Shown here: positions 47,939 through 57,721 of the stretch, piece after piece | Layout of the letters: every line of letters starts with the position of its first letter | Numbering within the stretch: position 1 is the stretch's first letter | NCBI RefSeq assembly: GCF_900112815.1 | Contig: NZ_FOND01000019.1 | Coordinates: 1-64,000 of the forward strand | DNA: 64,000 nucleotides | DNA from: Blastococcus tunisiensis | GTDB lineage: Bacteria; Actinomycetota; Actinomycetes; Mycobacteriales; Geodermatophilaceae | Reading direction: 5' to 3' | Notes under the pieces: model-generated | What the model saw: the letters and a program-made list of their open reading frames with translations, nothing else | Databases searched by the model: none | Told to the model about the DNA's origin: nothing | Program-made: the position numbers and the translations under genes

Positions 47939-48101
47939 CGGTTCCACTGACCTGCTCGCCCCCGAGGCGCTGGCTCGCACAGGACTGTTGGACGCGCCGG
48001 CCGTGCGGTCCCTGTAACCGACCACCTCGCCCGCAGCAGACCACGGTCAGGCCCTCTGGCACGTGCTCATGCTGCACGCCTGGGTGAGCCGCTGGCGTTG
48101 A
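47939..48101 (+). pseudogene. Relic of an asnB 3' end
   Basis: Plus-strand codons read LLAPEALARTGLLDAPAVRSL, then a TAA, then about ten shifted codons and ALWHVLMLHAWVSRW before TGA at 48099. This lines up with the C-terminus of asnB (LDAAAVRSLWTAHL... ALWNVLMLQAWLGRWG). The similarity is clear but diverged, so it is an old second copy or the stump of a replaced asnB rather than a fresh duplication. It overlaps the extreme 3' end of the convergent polymerase gene. Confidence 0.78.
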
Positions 48102-49455
48102 CGCGGCGCGCTCCGGCGACCGACCGGCCCCCGGCGCGCCGACGGGCGAGCAGGTGCAGGATTCCCAGCGCGAGCAGCAGGACGAGCGTCATGGTGGACG
48201 TCATCCGGTTGGCGAAGACGGCCAGACCGGTGCCACCGATGATGAGCCCCCCCGTCAGCAGCCCTGCTGGGGACGGGACGGCCCGGCGTGTGAAGAAGCC
48301 GCAGAGACAGCCGGCCACCAAGGAGCCGGCCACTGCGCCGGGGGCCCGGAAGTCGCGGTACCAGGGCTCGAGCCACGTGTAGACGTTTGTGGGCGCCGGC
48401 ACCCGGATGTGTGCCGCGATTTCGTCCCACTTCGGCGCTCCGGGTACGACGTCGAACACAGCGCTGAGCGTGGCCGCACCCCACAACTGCGGGTTGTAGT
48501 CACCGTAGTACGTGGGACCGCGCGCCTCAGGAGGCCAGGCGTCGTTCCGTGACTCGACCAGCATCCCGAACGCCGGTATCCCGCCGCCCGCATAGTGGAG
48601 GACACCGGTGAAGCTGCTGTCCCGCATTTCTGGGCTGACCGCGTAACGAACGGCCGGATTGGTCGTCCCCGTCTTCCCCAGCATCAACGCAATCCCCTGG
48701 AAGACGACGAGACCGACCAGCAGGGCCCCCACGGCGTGTCTCACGCGAAAGCGGACACCCAGATCCAGCGAACCGGCGGCTCGGGTGAGCAGATAGACAC
48801 CGGCTGCCCAGACAAGTGTCGAAAAGATGTTGGTCCGCTGCAGCGTCGCGGCTTGGGCCACGATCAACCAGGTCATCAGCCCGTAGCGGATGAGTACCGG
48901 CACGTCCCGCAAACCGCGGACGAAGCCGGGGAAAAGGGTCAGCACGAAACACAGCGGCGCGAGATAGAACAGCGCCTTACCATATACGGGAAAGGCCTCC
49001 ATGTATGGGGTCTGACTGTTGCCACGGATGGAGACCGGGTCGTAGATCAGCGTGGACAGTCCGAACAACTGAGCGATCGTCCACAGATACAGGGCGAAGC
49101 CGATGTTGAACAGGACGAAGATCGACCAGTAGGCGGGCAGGCCCATGAAGGCGATGGACGCTCCGGACTCCGCCCCCTCCCCGGCAGAGACGGCGCCGGG
49201 TTCGTGCGTCCCTCGCCGGGCCACCAGGACCCACGCGCCGAAGTTGAAGGCGACGATGGAACCGGTGATCACCAGCCAGGCGGTCACCGAGAGGGCGACG
49301 TAGTTCATGAGGCCGCTGCCCACGATCAGGAGCCCACAGGCCCACGCGCCGTTATGCAGCGCTACGGCCATCGCCAGTCGCTGATGGGCCAGCCAGGTCA
49401 GCGCGGTCGCCGCGGCGAGGACGATGCCCAGGATCAGGGCGTACAGGTCGGACAT
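48067..49455 (-). CDS. Wzy-like polysaccharide polymerase (O-antigen polymerase type)
   Basis: A 462-residue membrane protein with about ten to twelve hydrophobic helices, from residue 3 to near residue 440, and a long extracytoplasmic loop (about residues 275-360, including RDSSFTGVLHYAGGG and YYGDYNPQLWG). This topology and its place between glycosyltransferase and flippase genes fit a Wzy repeat-unit polymerase. Sequence conservation in this family is low, so the call rests on topology and context. It starts at ATG 49455, at the edge of the glycosyltransferase stop. Confidence 0.75.
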   Translation of the reverse strand: MSDLYALILGIVLAAATALTWLAHQRLAMAVALHNGAWACGLLIVGSGLMNYVALSVTAWLVITGSIVAFNFGAWVLVARRGTHEPGAVSAGEGAESGASIAFMGLPAYWSIFVLFNIGFALYLWTIAQLFGLSTLIYDPVSIRGNSQTPYMEAFPVYGKALFYLAPLCFVLTLFPGFVRGLRDVPVLIRYGLMTWLIVAQAATLQRTNIFSTLVWAAGVYLLTRAAGSLDLGVRFRVRHAVGALLVGLVVFQGIALMLGKTGTTNPAVRYAVSPEMRDSSFTGVLHYAGGGIPAFGMLVESRNDAWPPEARGPTYYGDYNPQLWGAATLSAVFDVVPGAPKWDEIAAHIRVPAPTNVYTWLEPWYRDFRAPGAVAGSLVAGCLCGFFTRRAVPSPAGLLTGGLIIGGTGLAVFANRMTSTMTLVLLLALGILHLLARRRAGGRSVAGARRVNASGSPRRAA

Positions 49456-50577
49456 CTATCGCTCGTCCCCGGGGAGTGCACGGTGTGGTGGCGCCTCGGC
49501 CACGTCGGGGGGGCTCCACGGCAGATCCGGGAAGAGGATCCGCCAGAAGACCGGCGCCCACGCGCCGTAGCTGTACTTGCCGGCGACCGCAACACGGGCC
49601 TGGGCCCCGATGCGCGCGCGCTCGCTCGCGGGCATGGTCAGCATCTCGACGAGGCGCTCGTGCCACTCGCCCCCGTGCGCCGGGGCGAGGCCGCCGATGT
49701 CACGGAGCACCGTGTGGTTGACGCCCACGGGAGAGCCGACGGTGGGCACGCCCGCGGCGCCGTACTGCAGCAGCTTGTAGGCGCACTTGCCGCGGGCGAA
49801 CTCGTCGTCGGGCAGCGGTGCGACAGCGACGTCCGCCCGCACCAGCTCCTCTCTCACCGTGGCCGGCGACCAGGCGACCCGGCGGACGGCGTGCTCGATG
49901 CCCGGAAGCGGTCCGTTCCCCCGGCTCACCACCGTCACCAGCGCGCCGTGCGTCTGGTGGAGCCGGGCCAGCGCCGGTGCGATGTGGGCGAGGTACTGCT
50001 CGGTTCCCGGTGACCCCACCCAGATGACGTTGGGCCGGTCACCCACCTCGTGCTCGGCCTTGGCGTCGTAGTCGTCGACCTCGACGCAACTGGGCACGAC
50101 GACGACCTCGTCGTTGTGGTGCCGTGCGGCCTCGGCCAATGTCGCGTTCCCCGCGACGACGACGTCCGCGGCGGCGACCGCGCGCGTCCAGGCGCGGGGT
50201 TTGCTGAAGATCCGGTGCACACCGCGCCGGTGATCGGCGTAGAGCGCGTCGTCGAAGTCGTAGACCCCCCGCCGGGCGCGGGTCAGCAGACCCGCCTCCA
50301 CCCGGCCCGTCGTCAGCGGTGTCGCGGTGCGGGAGAGCAGCAGCGTCGCATCGCCCAGCCGGTCGCGGAGCCGGCGCAGCTCCACCTCCGCGCGGAGAGC
50401 CGCACGCGGCCGCGACGCGATCCGCGCGAAGGATGCGTCGGCGGCACCGAGATAGTCGTAGTTGGTCGCGACCACGCCGAGGTGACCCAGCCAGTCGTAG
50501 ACGCGGACGCGGCTGCTGGGCCCCGCCTGCCCGTATGCCGACACGGTGACGAGGCCGGGCGTCGTCGCATCAACCAT
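49456..50577 (-). CDS. Glycosyltransferase (GT-B fold, family 1/4-like)
   Basis: A 373-residue cytoplasmic glycosyltransferase. The N-terminal half has SAYGQAGPSSRVRVYDWL; the C-terminal donor-binding half has VIWVGSPGTEQYLAHIAPAL near residue 180 and ADVAVAPLPDDEFARGKCAYKLLQYGAAGVPTVGSPVG (in pieces, near 255-300), the usual KxxEYxA-like region with KLLQYGAAG. It ends exactly where the polymerase gene begins and overlaps the flippase gene by eight bases. Donor sugar unknown. Confidence 0.85.
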   Translation of the reverse strand: MVDATTPGLVTVSAYGQAGPSSRVRVYDWLGHLGVVATNYDYLGAADASFARIASRPRAALRAEVELRRLRDRLGDATLLLSRTATPLTTGRVEAGLLTRARRGVYDFDDALYADHRRGVHRIFSKPRAWTRAVAAADVVVAGNATLAEAARHHNDEVVVVPSCVEVDDYDAKAEHEVGDRPNVIWVGSPGTEQYLAHIAPALARLHQTHGALVTVVSRGNGPLPGIEHAVRRVAWSPATVREELVRADVAVAPLPDDEFARGKCAYKLLQYGAAGVPTVGSPVGVNHTVLRDIGGLAPAHGGEWHERLVEMLTMPASERARIGAQARVAVAGKYSYGAWAPVFWRILFPDLPWSPPDVAEAPPHRALPGDER

Positions 50578-51847
50578 GGGCCGGTACCACCTCGCATCGG
50601 TCGCTCGCCCGACGTCTCCGCAGCTTGCGGAGCCGCCGTCTGACGACCACGGCCATCGTGGTGTACACGGCGATCATCCCGACGGCCGCGCCGTGCGTAC
50701 CGAGTATGACGATGACCGGGACCACGACCGCCACCACCATGACCGAACCCACGACCGCGCCGACCGATCCCGCCTTCAGGTCGCGCAGACCCTGGCAGGC
50801 AGCCGAGTCGTACTGGTACATGGCGTACGGGATGGCCGCGACGGAGAGCACGGCCACCAGTGGCGCTCCGTCCCGGTACTCCGGCCCGAGCAGGAACGGG
50901 AAGACCACCGTGCCCACCGAGGCGGTCACCAGCGCGACGGCCGCGGAGAAGGCCAGGAACGGCTTCCAGGTCCGCTCCCACGCCATCAGGGAGCCAGAGG
51001 CCGCCACCCGCCGGGTGAGCACACCGGTGAAGGCGATCGGGATGAACCAGGAGAGGGCGGCGAGGGACGAGGCGGCGCTGTAGACGCCGACCTCGGCGCT
51101 CGACCGCACCGCGCCGAGCGCGAGGCGGTCACCGTGGATGACGAAGGACTGGCCCACCGAGGTGAGCACGGCGGGCACGCTGAAGCAGATCAGCGCCCGC
51201 CCCTGGACGAGCAGGACCCGCCAGGAGCAATGGGTGCGCAACCGCGGCTCACCGGAGCGCTGCCCCGCCGCGACCTGGCCCAGGATGGTCAGGGCCAGGC
51301 AGGAGCTCGCGACGGCGAGCGCGGTGGCCACCGTCAGCCGTCCCGCGAAGTAGACGGCCGCGGTGAGAGCCAGCTGGAGCCCGGCGGCCAGCACGTCCAG
51401 GCCGATCGCCTGTCGGTGCCGTCCCCGCCCGTGCAGGCCCTCGCGGAGCAGCGAGGCGCACAACGCGAGGGCGGAGTAGAGGACGAACGCGGCCTGGGCG
51501 GCGAAGCCCGGGTCGGTGAACGCACCAAGGAGGGGAAGCCCCACGAAGACGGCGACGGCCCCGTGCGGCACGGCCATGGCGCCGGCGAGGACGGCGTAGC
51601 GCGGCCAGGTCCACCACGTGGAGGGCTCGGCCAGCACCACCCTCGCCCCCGCGCCGAGCCCCAGGCCGCTGACGAGCAGCAGCAGCGTCGCCAGCGTCGT
51701 GGCGAGGACGAGGGAGCCCCGGTCGGCGGGCCCGAGCCAACGGGCGCTCGCCACCGCGACCATCATCTGCACTCCGGCCTGCGCCGCCGACCACAGGGGG
51801 AGCTGGAAGCGCCGCACGGCGCGAGCTAGCACGGGGCCGGCGCTCAC
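50570..51847 (-). CDS. Wzx-like polysaccharide flippase
   Basis: A 425-residue protein with about twelve hydrophobic helices and basic loops, typical of the MOP/PST exporter superfamily. LWSAAQAGVQMMVAVASARWLGPADRG near the N-terminus is the flippase start (quoted in pieces): SARWLGPADRG matches the usual RxLGPxxxG motif. GTG 51847 is preferred over upstream starts since homologues begin just before this helix. It would carry lipid-linked repeat units across the membrane for Wzy. Confidence 0.85.
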   Translation of the reverse strand: MSAGPVLARAVRRFQLPLWSAAQAGVQMMVAVASARWLGPADRGSLVLATTLATLLLLVSGLGLGAGARVVLAEPSTWWTWPRYAVLAGAMAVPHGAVAVFVGLPLLGAFTDPGFAAQAAFVLYSALALCASLLREGLHGRGRHRQAIGLDVLAAGLQLALTAAVYFAGRLTVATALAVASSCLALTILGQVAAGQRSGEPRLRTHCSWRVLLVQGRALICFSVPAVLTSVGQSFVIHGDRLALGAVRSSAEVGVYSAASSLAALSWFIPIAFTGVLTRRVAASGSLMAWERTWKPFLAFSAAVALVTASVGTVVFPFLLGPEYRDGAPLVAVLSVAAIPYAMYQYDSAACQGLRDLKAGSVGAVVGSVMVVAVVVPVIVILGTHGAAVGMIAVYTTMAVVVRRRLRKLRRRRASDRCEVVPAHG

Positions 51848-52056
51848 TCCGCTGCCCGCGCGGCCGCAGCTACGGCGTGATGCGACCGGAAGGTACGCTC
51901 GCCACCATTCTGGTGGACGGCCGGCTGCGTTTCCTGCGGCGCACGGTGCGTGTGATTCCCGGGTGACGGTTGTGCCCGCCGGGAATTGACGGGAGAACCG
52001 CCGGATGCGCATACAGGCAATTGGCCCAACGGTGCTCCATAGCGAGGGGAAGTCGT

Positions 52057-53187
52057 GTGAAGCAGCGTACCGGACGAATTCTGCATGTGGCGGCGGTCGA
52101 CTTCACCGCCGCGAAACTCCTGGCTCCGCAGCTGGATCAGCTGGCGGCGCGGGGGTACGACGTCCATGTCGCCTGCGGACGCACGTCGGAGACGCACTGG
52201 GCCCGGCTGTCCCCCTTCGCGACGCACGACGTCCGCTTCCCACGGTCGGCCTCGCCGAGCAAGATGCTGATGGCCGCCGGGGGCCTGGTACGGCTCGTGC
52301 GCCGCATTCGCCCCGCCCTGCTCCACCTGCACACACCAGCGGCCGCCCTGCCCGTGCGGCTGCTGCCGAGACCGGCGTGGGCGGGCGACATGAAAATCGC
52401 TTACACCGTGCACGGATTCTCGCACCAGTGGCCTCCCCGGGGGGCGGCGGAGACGGTGGTGCAGCGCCTGGAGAAGCGCCTCGCACGGCGTACCGACCTG
52501 ATGCTCTTCCAGAGCGAGGAGGACCTCGTGGAGGCATCGGTCCGCCGCTACCACGGACCGTTGGTCCTCCTGGGCAACGGGGTGCAGGACGAATGGTTCG
52601 ATATCCCCTTTCCCGAGAAAAACGGAAATGGGACGTTCCGGCTGGTCTTCGTCGGCCGACTGGTGCGCGAGAAAGGAATTCTCGACCTGCTGCAGGCGAT
52701 TCGGGGCGTGGCCGGTCTTCATCTCGACGTCGTCGGGGACGCGTTGCCCTCCGACCGGGACGGGGTCGCCGGAGAGGTGCGCCGGTTGGCCGCGGCGTGC
52801 GGAACCGGGGCGGTCACCCTGCACGGCATGGCGGAGCCGGCGACGGTGCGCGCGCTCCTCGGGAGCGCACATGCCCTGTCCCTGCCGAGCTACCGCGAGG
52901 GCGTGCCGCGCAGCGTCATCGAGGCCCTCGCCGCCGGTCGTCCGGTCATCGCCTCGGAGATCCGCGGAAACCGGGAACTGGTCCGGCACGGGGACAACGG
53001 CCTGCTGCACCGGCCGGGGGACGTGGCAGGGCTGAGGCAGGCAGTGGTGACGCTGCGCGACCTGGACCCCGTGGAGTACGAACGGATGGCGACGGCAGCC
53101 CGACGGAGTGCAGACCCGGAGCGCAGGGAGACCGCGGTGTACGAGCGCCTCGTTCGGGCGTACGAGGCACTCGGGGTCGTGCCGTGA
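52057..53187 (+). CDS. Glycosyltransferase family 4-like
   Basis: A 376-residue GT-B enzyme. The N-terminal half has HVAAVDFTAAKLLAPQLDQL and HLHTPAAALPVRL; the C-terminal half has RLVFVGRLVREKGILDLLQAI near residue 195 and the donor-binding EGVPRSVIEALAAGRPVIAS near 288 (ExxxxxxxE motif, GNRELVRHGDNGLL follows). GTG 52057 has GAGGGGA six bases upstream. It is read divergently from the flippase, and convergent with the WecA-like gene. Similar to enzymes acting on lipid-linked N-acetylhexosamine; exact donor unknown. Confidence 0.88.
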   Translation: MKQRTGRILHVAAVDFTAAKLLAPQLDQLAARGYDVHVACGRTSETHWARLSPFATHDVRFPRSASPSKMLMAAGGLVRLVRRIRPALLHLHTPAAALPVRLLPRPAWAGDMKIAYTVHGFSHQWPPRGAAETVVQRLEKRLARRTDLMLFQSEEDLVEASVRRYHGPLVLLGNGVQDEWFDIPFPEKNGNGTFRLVFVGRLVREKGILDLLQAIRGVAGLHLDVVGDALPSDRDGVAGEVRRLAAACGTGAVTLHGMAEPATVRALLGSAHALSLPSYREGVPRSVIEALAAGRPVIASEIRGNRELVRHGDNGLLHRPGDVAGLRQAVVTLRDLDPVEYERMATAARRSADPERRETAVYERLVRAYEALGVVP

Positions 53188-53248
53188 CGATGGTGCGCTG
53201 ATCGCCGGCGCGTCCGCGCCCGGCGGGTCCGGGCGCACGCCGTTCCCC

Positions 53249-54307
53249 TCAGCCGACCGGAGCAGGCGCACCCGCGAGGGCGGAGGCGGCCACGGGACCG
53301 GCGCCGGCAGGCCGGAGACGGTCGAGCGCGCGCGGTAGCGCGGCATAGCCGGCCAGCACGGCGGCCTGCACACCCACGCAGAGCAGCGCGATCCCGAGGT
53401 GCCCAGCGGTGGCCCCGGCCAGGCCGGCCAGCGCGACCACCAGCGTGCAGCCGCTGACGAGGACACTGGCCGGCACGTGACCGAGGCCGCTGAGGGTCAG
53501 CCGCTGGTACACATGCTCGCGGTGCGGACGGGTGACATCCTTTCCCGCGCACAGACGCCGCACGAGGGTCAGCCCGACGTCGAGGACGTAGACGGACAGG
53601 ACGGACAGCGCCGGCCAGGGATGCACGCCGACCATCACCGCGCCGGCCACGCACATGGCCAGGAACGCCCCGAGGGCGTAGCTGCCGGCGTCGCCCAGGA
53701 AGAACGTGACGCGAGCCGGCCCGTTCCACGGCAGGAACGCGGCGAACGCACCGGCCCCCGCCAGTCCGGCAGCGGTCAGCCATGCCTGGTGCTCGAGGAG
53801 ACCGAGCACGGCCAGACTGGCGCCGCCCACCGCACCGTGCAGGCCCGAGATGCTGTTGATCCCGTCCATGAAGTTGGCGACGTTCACGTACGCCGCCACG
53901 AGCAGGGCGGCCGGCAGCCACAGCCACCAGGAGGACGTCACAGCCGACAGCGCCGCACCGGCCAGTGCGGCCAGGCCCCCCTGCCAGCGCAGCCGCGCTC
54001 CGATGCTGAGGCCACGTTTGTCCTCGACGAAGCCGAGCACGGCGAAGAGCGCCACAGCGCCCGCCACCGCCCGCAGCGCCGCGGCGTCCCTCGCGGCGAC
54101 GCCGGCGCTCACGGCGAGCAGGACGGCGGCGATCGCCACCGCCACCGCGATCCCGGCACCGCGGAGCACCGGCCGGTCGTGCGACGACCGCTCCGTCGGG
54201 ACGTCGTAGAGGGCGAGCCTGAGGAGCAGACGCGGGGTGCACGCCAGGAGCGACGTCGCGAGCACCGCACTCGACAGCAGCGTGCCGACGACCAGCACGG
54301 CGGTCAC
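53249..54307 (-). CDS. WecA/MraY-family initiating sugar-phosphate transferase
   Basis: A 352-residue membrane protein with about ten helices. Family marks are the cytoplasmic YDVPTERSSHDRPVLRGAGI near residue 34, FVEDKRGLS near 93, the catalytic asparagine/aspartate region VNVANFMDGINSISG near 140 and FFLGDAGSYALGAFLA near 200, and the HREHVYQRL arm near 262. It transfers HexNAc-1-phosphate to undecaprenyl phosphate and starts the repeat unit. The GTG start overlaps the stop of the CapD-like gene by four bases. Confidence 0.92.
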   Translation of the reverse strand: MTAVLVVGTLLSSAVLATSLLACTPRLLLRLALYDVPTERSSHDRPVLRGAGIAVAVAIAAVLLAVSAGVAARDAAALRAVAGAVALFAVLGFVEDKRGLSIGARLRWQGGLAALAGAALSAVTSSWWLWLPAALLVAAYVNVANFMDGINSISGLHGAVGGASLAVLGLLEHQAWLTAAGLAGAGAFAAFLPWNGPARVTFFLGDAGSYALGAFLAMCVAGAVMVGVHPWPALSVLSVYVLDVGLTLVRRLCAGKDVTRPHREHVYQRLTLSGLGHVPASVLVSGCTLVVALAGLAGATAGHLGIALLCVGVQAAVLAGYAALPRALDRLRPAGAGPVAASALAGAPAPVG

Positions 54308-56133
54308 CTGTTCGCGGCGCGGTACAGGCCCGGAGCGGGCTCGTGGACGGGCTCGACCGACTCGACCGGGACCCCGGCACCGTCGTCGGCGCGGCGGCCG
54401 AGCCGGTTCAGCGTCCGGTCGTCCAGCGGCGGGACCGGGACGTGGCTGATGAGAGGGTGGACTGCTCGGCGGCTGCTCTCCTGCTGCCCGGTGAGGTTCT
54501 CGTGCAGCTTCTCCCCCGGACGCAGGCCGGTGTAGACGATGTCCACGGGCCGGTCACAGAGTGCGACGAGGTGTCGGGCGACGTCGGCGATGCGGACCGG
54601 TTCGCCCATGTCGAGGACAAGTGCCTCGCCGCCGGAACCGATGGCGCCGGCCTGGATGACCAGCTGGACGGCCTCGGGAATGGTCATGAAGTAGCGGGTG
54701 ACGTCGGGGTGGGTCACGGTGACCGGACCGCCGCGCGCGATCTGGGCGGCGAAGGTCGTCAGGACCGATCCCCGGCTGGCCAGCACGTTGCCGAACCGCA
54801 CGGACAGGAAGGACCCGCTGTTCATCCCGGCGTAGGCGGCGGTCAGCTGCTCGGCCGTGCGCTTGGTGCGGCCCAGGACGTTGACCGGATCGGCGGCCTT
54901 GTCGGTGGAGACGTTGATGAAGTGCCGGACGCGCACGGAGGTAGCGGCGGCCAGCACGTTGCGGGTGCCGAGGACGTTGGTCTTCCATGCCTCGTCGGGG
55001 TACTGCTCCAGCATCGTCAGGTGCTTGAGCGCCGCCGCGTGGAAGACGACGTCCGGCCGGCGCTGGCCGAAGATGCGCATCAGCGTCTCCACGTCACGGA
55101 TGTCGGCCAGGACGACCTCCGGCGAGTCGAGCCTGGCCTCGCCGTGCATGCTGAGCTGCACCGCATGCAGGGCCGACTCGTCGCGGTCCAGCATGATCAG
55201 TTCAGCGGGCGCGTAGCGGGCGACCTGCCGGCACAGTTCGGAGCCGATGGAACCGCCCGCCCCGGTGACCAGGACACGCTTCCCGGCCAGATATCCGGCG
55301 ATGGCGTCGACGTTGGTGTCGATCTGGCGGCGGCCCAACAGGTCGCTGATGTCGATGTCCCGGACGTCGCGGATGCCGACGTCGCACCCGAGCAGCTCAC
55401 CGAGCCGCGGCAGGATCTTGACCACGAGCCCGGCCTCGCCCGCCCGTCGGGAGAGTTCGCGGACCAGTGCGGCGTCGGCGAGCGGGAGTGCGATGACCAG
55501 CACCTCTGCCCCGGAGTCGCGAGCCGCCGCGGCGATGTCGTCGCGGCCCCCCAAGAGGCGGACCCCGTCGATGCGCACGTGCCGTTTCGTGGGGTCGTCG
55601 TCCAACACGCCGACGGGCAGGTAGGCGCTCGACGGGTCACCGAGCATCGAGCGGACCATCTGGTGCCCGGCGCTCCCGGCGCCGAAGACCAGCGTCCGTC
55701 GGCCGCTGTGGGGCCGGGCCGACCGCTCGCGCAGCCTACGGACGATCAGGCGCACGGCGAGCATGCCGACCAGACCGACCGAGAGCCCCGTGACCGGGAC
55801 GGAGAGCGGCAGCAGGCGCCGCAGCTCTCCGACCGTGTTGGCGACCAGCAGTGCCGCCGAGGACGCGGCGACCGCGGTCGCCATCGCCGTCAGCTCCCCG
55901 ACGCTGCCTACCGGGTGCCGCCCCTGATGCACGCGCAGCGCCGTGGAGGAGAGGAGGTACGTGGTGACGGCGATCAGGACGGCGATCGCCAGCCCGCGCC
56001 GGTCGATCTGGTCGACGGCGCCCTCGTACCGGGCGACGGTGAGCGCCGACAGGGCGACGGCGAGCAGGCTCGCGTCGATGATCGGCAGTCCCCACCGGCG
56101 CATCCGCCAGCGCCACGTCGTGCGCCGATCCAT
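54304..56133 (-). CDS. CapD/FlaA1-like nucleotide-sugar dehydratase with membrane domain
   Basis: A 609-residue polysaccharide biosynthesis protein. Four hydrophobic helices lie in residues 10-135. A first Rossmann domain (VFGAGSAGHQMVRSML, residue ~150) and a CoA-binding-like region (LPVGVLDDDPTKRHVRI) precede the SDR domain, with VTGAGGSIGSELCRQ near 290, FHAAALKHLTMLE near 370 and the catalytic NVSTDKAADPVNVLGRTKR near 415. WbpM-type enzymes convert UDP-GlcNAc to a 4-keto-6-deoxy sugar. ATG 56133 has GAGGAG before it. It is upstream of and overlaps the WecA-like gene. Confidence 0.92.
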   Translation of the reverse strand: MDRRTTWRWRMRRWGLPIIDASLLAVALSALTVARYEGAVDQIDRRGLAIAVLIAVTTYLLSSTALRVHQGRHPVGSVGELTAMATAVAASSAALLVANTVGELRRLLPLSVPVTGLSVGLVGMLAVRLIVRRLRERSARPHSGRRTLVFGAGSAGHQMVRSMLGDPSSAYLPVGVLDDDPTKRHVRIDGVRLLGGRDDIAAAARDSGAEVLVIALPLADAALVRELSRRAGEAGLVVKILPRLGELLGCDVGIRDVRDIDISDLLGRRQIDTNVDAIAGYLAGKRVLVTGAGGSIGSELCRQVARYAPAELIMLDRDESALHAVQLSMHGEARLDSPEVVLADIRDVETLMRIFGQRRPDVVFHAAALKHLTMLEQYPDEAWKTNVLGTRNVLAAATSVRVRHFINVSTDKAADPVNVLGRTKRTAEQLTAAYAGMNSGSFLSVRFGNVLASRGSVLTTFAAQIARGGPVTVTHPDVTRYFMTIPEAVQLVIQAGAIGSGGEALVLDMGEPVRIADVARHLVALCDRPVDIVYTGLRPGEKLHENLTGQQESSRRAVHPLISHVPVPPLDDRTLNRLGRRADDGAGVPVESVEPVHEPAPGLYRAANR

Positions 56134-56170
56134 CGCGTCTCCTCGTCCTCGCACGACGGCGATCACGCCC

Positions 56171-57721
56171 TCAGCGCCGTCCGGGCACCGGCGGCAGCGG
56201 TGCCGCCGCCGCGCGACCGCGTGCGGCCAAGTCGCCGTTCGCGGCCGGGCGCCGCTCGCCGCCGGATGCCGGCCGCGCCACGGTTCCGACATCGCGCGAC
56301 CCCGGCGCGGGCGTGCCGGGCCTAAGCCGGCTCGACGAGGCACCGGCGGTGGTCGCCCGTCCCGCGTCGGCCTCGTAGCCGTAGGAGTAGCCGTAACCCC
56401 GCGTTGCCGCGGCGGCCTGCGGCACCCGGTTGAGGACGACGCCGAGGAGCTTTCCGTCGATGCGCCCCAGGGTGGCGGCGGCCTCGGCGAGCTCCTCGCG
56501 ACGGGTCTTGCCGTAGCGGACCGAGAGCAGGCAGCCGTCGGCCTGGGCCGTCAGCACGGCGGCGTCAGTCACCGGGAGCAACGGGGGGGCGTCGATGAGC
56601 ACGAAGTCGTTGGTCTGCCGGAGGTGCTCGAGCAGGCTGCGCATGTTCGCCGAGCCCAGCATCTCGCTCGGGTTGGGCGGCATGGGTCCGGCACCGAGGA
56701 CGGAGAGCCGCCCGTCCCCCCAGGGCTGGGTGACCTCGTATAGGGCGGCGGTGCCACCGAGGACGTTGCTCAGCCCTGCGCCGCTGATTAGGCCCATGTA
56801 CTTGGTCACCCGGGGGCGGCGGAGGTCCGCCTCGATCAAGGTCACCCGGCTGCCCGACTGCGCCAGCACCGTGGCCAGGTTGACGGCGAGGGTGGACTTG
56901 CCCTCGCCGGGGATCGAGCTGGAGACGACGATGACCCGCGGCGGGTTGTCGACGTCGAGGAACTGGAGGTTGGTGCGGATGGCGCGGTATGCCTCGGCGA
57001 CCCGCGAGTGCTGGTCCAGCTCGGTCACCATGTGCTCGTCGGCGAGCCGGGCGTCCTCGAGCACCGTGCCGATGACGCCGACGCCGGTCAGTTCGATGAC
57101 GTCCGTCGGCAGCTTCACCGTGTTATCCAGGCGGCTGCGGACCAGAGCGAGGCCGATGCCCATGAGGAGCCCGAGGACGATGCCCAGGCCGAGGTTGCGT
57201 GCCAGGTCGGGGCTGACGGGGGCCTCCCGGTAGTCCGCTGGCTGCACGGTTGTGACCTTGATCGTCGACTTCTCTGCCCCCGCGGGCGTCTCCAACTGCG
57301 TCACCTGCTCGGCGAACTGCCGGCCCAGGGATGCAGCGATGTCCTGCGCCCGGGGCGCAGAGCTGTCGGTGACGGTCACGGTGAGGATGACGGTGTCCGG
57401 CACCGGGGATGCGGTCACCTTCTCCGCCACCTCCTCCGGCGTCAGCGGGAGGTCCAGCTCCTCGACCACCGCTGCGGCCAGCTGCACACCGGAGAGCAAC
57501 TCGGCGTAGGAGGTCACCCGCTGCTGGGAGAAGAGGTTTCCGGTGTAGGCAGCGGAGGAGTCCGGGGTGGAGGAGGTCGACACGAACAGCTTCGTCGTCG
57601 AGGAGTAGAGCGGCGTGGCCGTCAAGGTCAGCGCACCGGCGGTTGCCGTTCCGACGAGCACGACCGCGAAGACCAGCCACCACCCCGAGCGCAGCGCCTG
57701 CAGCACGTCCTTGAGGTTCAT
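56171..57721 (-). CDS. Wzz domain / BY-type tyrosine kinase fusion
   Basis: A 516-residue chain-length and export regulator. Two membrane helices (about residues 14-34 and 177-197) bracket an extracellular Wzz domain. The cytoplasmic kinase half has Walker A SSSIPGEGKSTLAVNLA near 270, Walker A' LIEADLRRPR near 298 and Walker B FVLIDAPPLLPVTDAAVL near 378. A tyrosine cluster GYGYSYGYEAD near 452 is the likely autophosphorylation site, followed by a Pro/Arg-rich tail. The two LMW phosphatases at 40052 and 57938 are likely opponents. ATG 57721 starts just before the conserved LKDVLQALR. Confidence 0.93.
   Translation of the reverse strand: MNLKDVLQALRSGWWLVFAVVLVGTATAGALTLTATPLYSSTTKLFVSTSSTPDSSAAYTGNLFSQQRVTSYAELLSGVQLAAAVVEELDLPLTPEEVAEKVTASPVPDTVILTVTVTDSSAPRAQDIAASLGRQFAEQVTQLETPAGAEKSTIKVTTVQPADYREAPVSPDLARNLGLGIVLGLLMGIGLALVRSRLDNTVKLPTDVIELTGVGVIGTVLEDARLADEHMVTELDQHSRVAEAYRAIRTNLQFLDVDNPPRVIVVSSSIPGEGKSTLAVNLATVLAQSGSRVTLIEADLRRPRVTKYMGLISGAGLSNVLGGTAALYEVTQPWGDGRLSVLGAGPMPPNPSEMLGSANMRSLLEHLRQTNDFVLIDAPPLLPVTDAAVLTAQADGCLLSVRYGKTRREELAEAAATLGRIDGKLLGVVLNRVPQAAAATRGYGYSYGYEADAGRATTAGASSSRLRPGTPAPGSRDVGTVARPASGGERRPAANGDLAARGRAAAAPLPPVPGRR

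Noticed and set aside
54343-56325. A 660-codon open frame antisense to the CapD-like gene
   Set aside because: It is the shadow of a well-supported gene with conserved motifs on the other strand.
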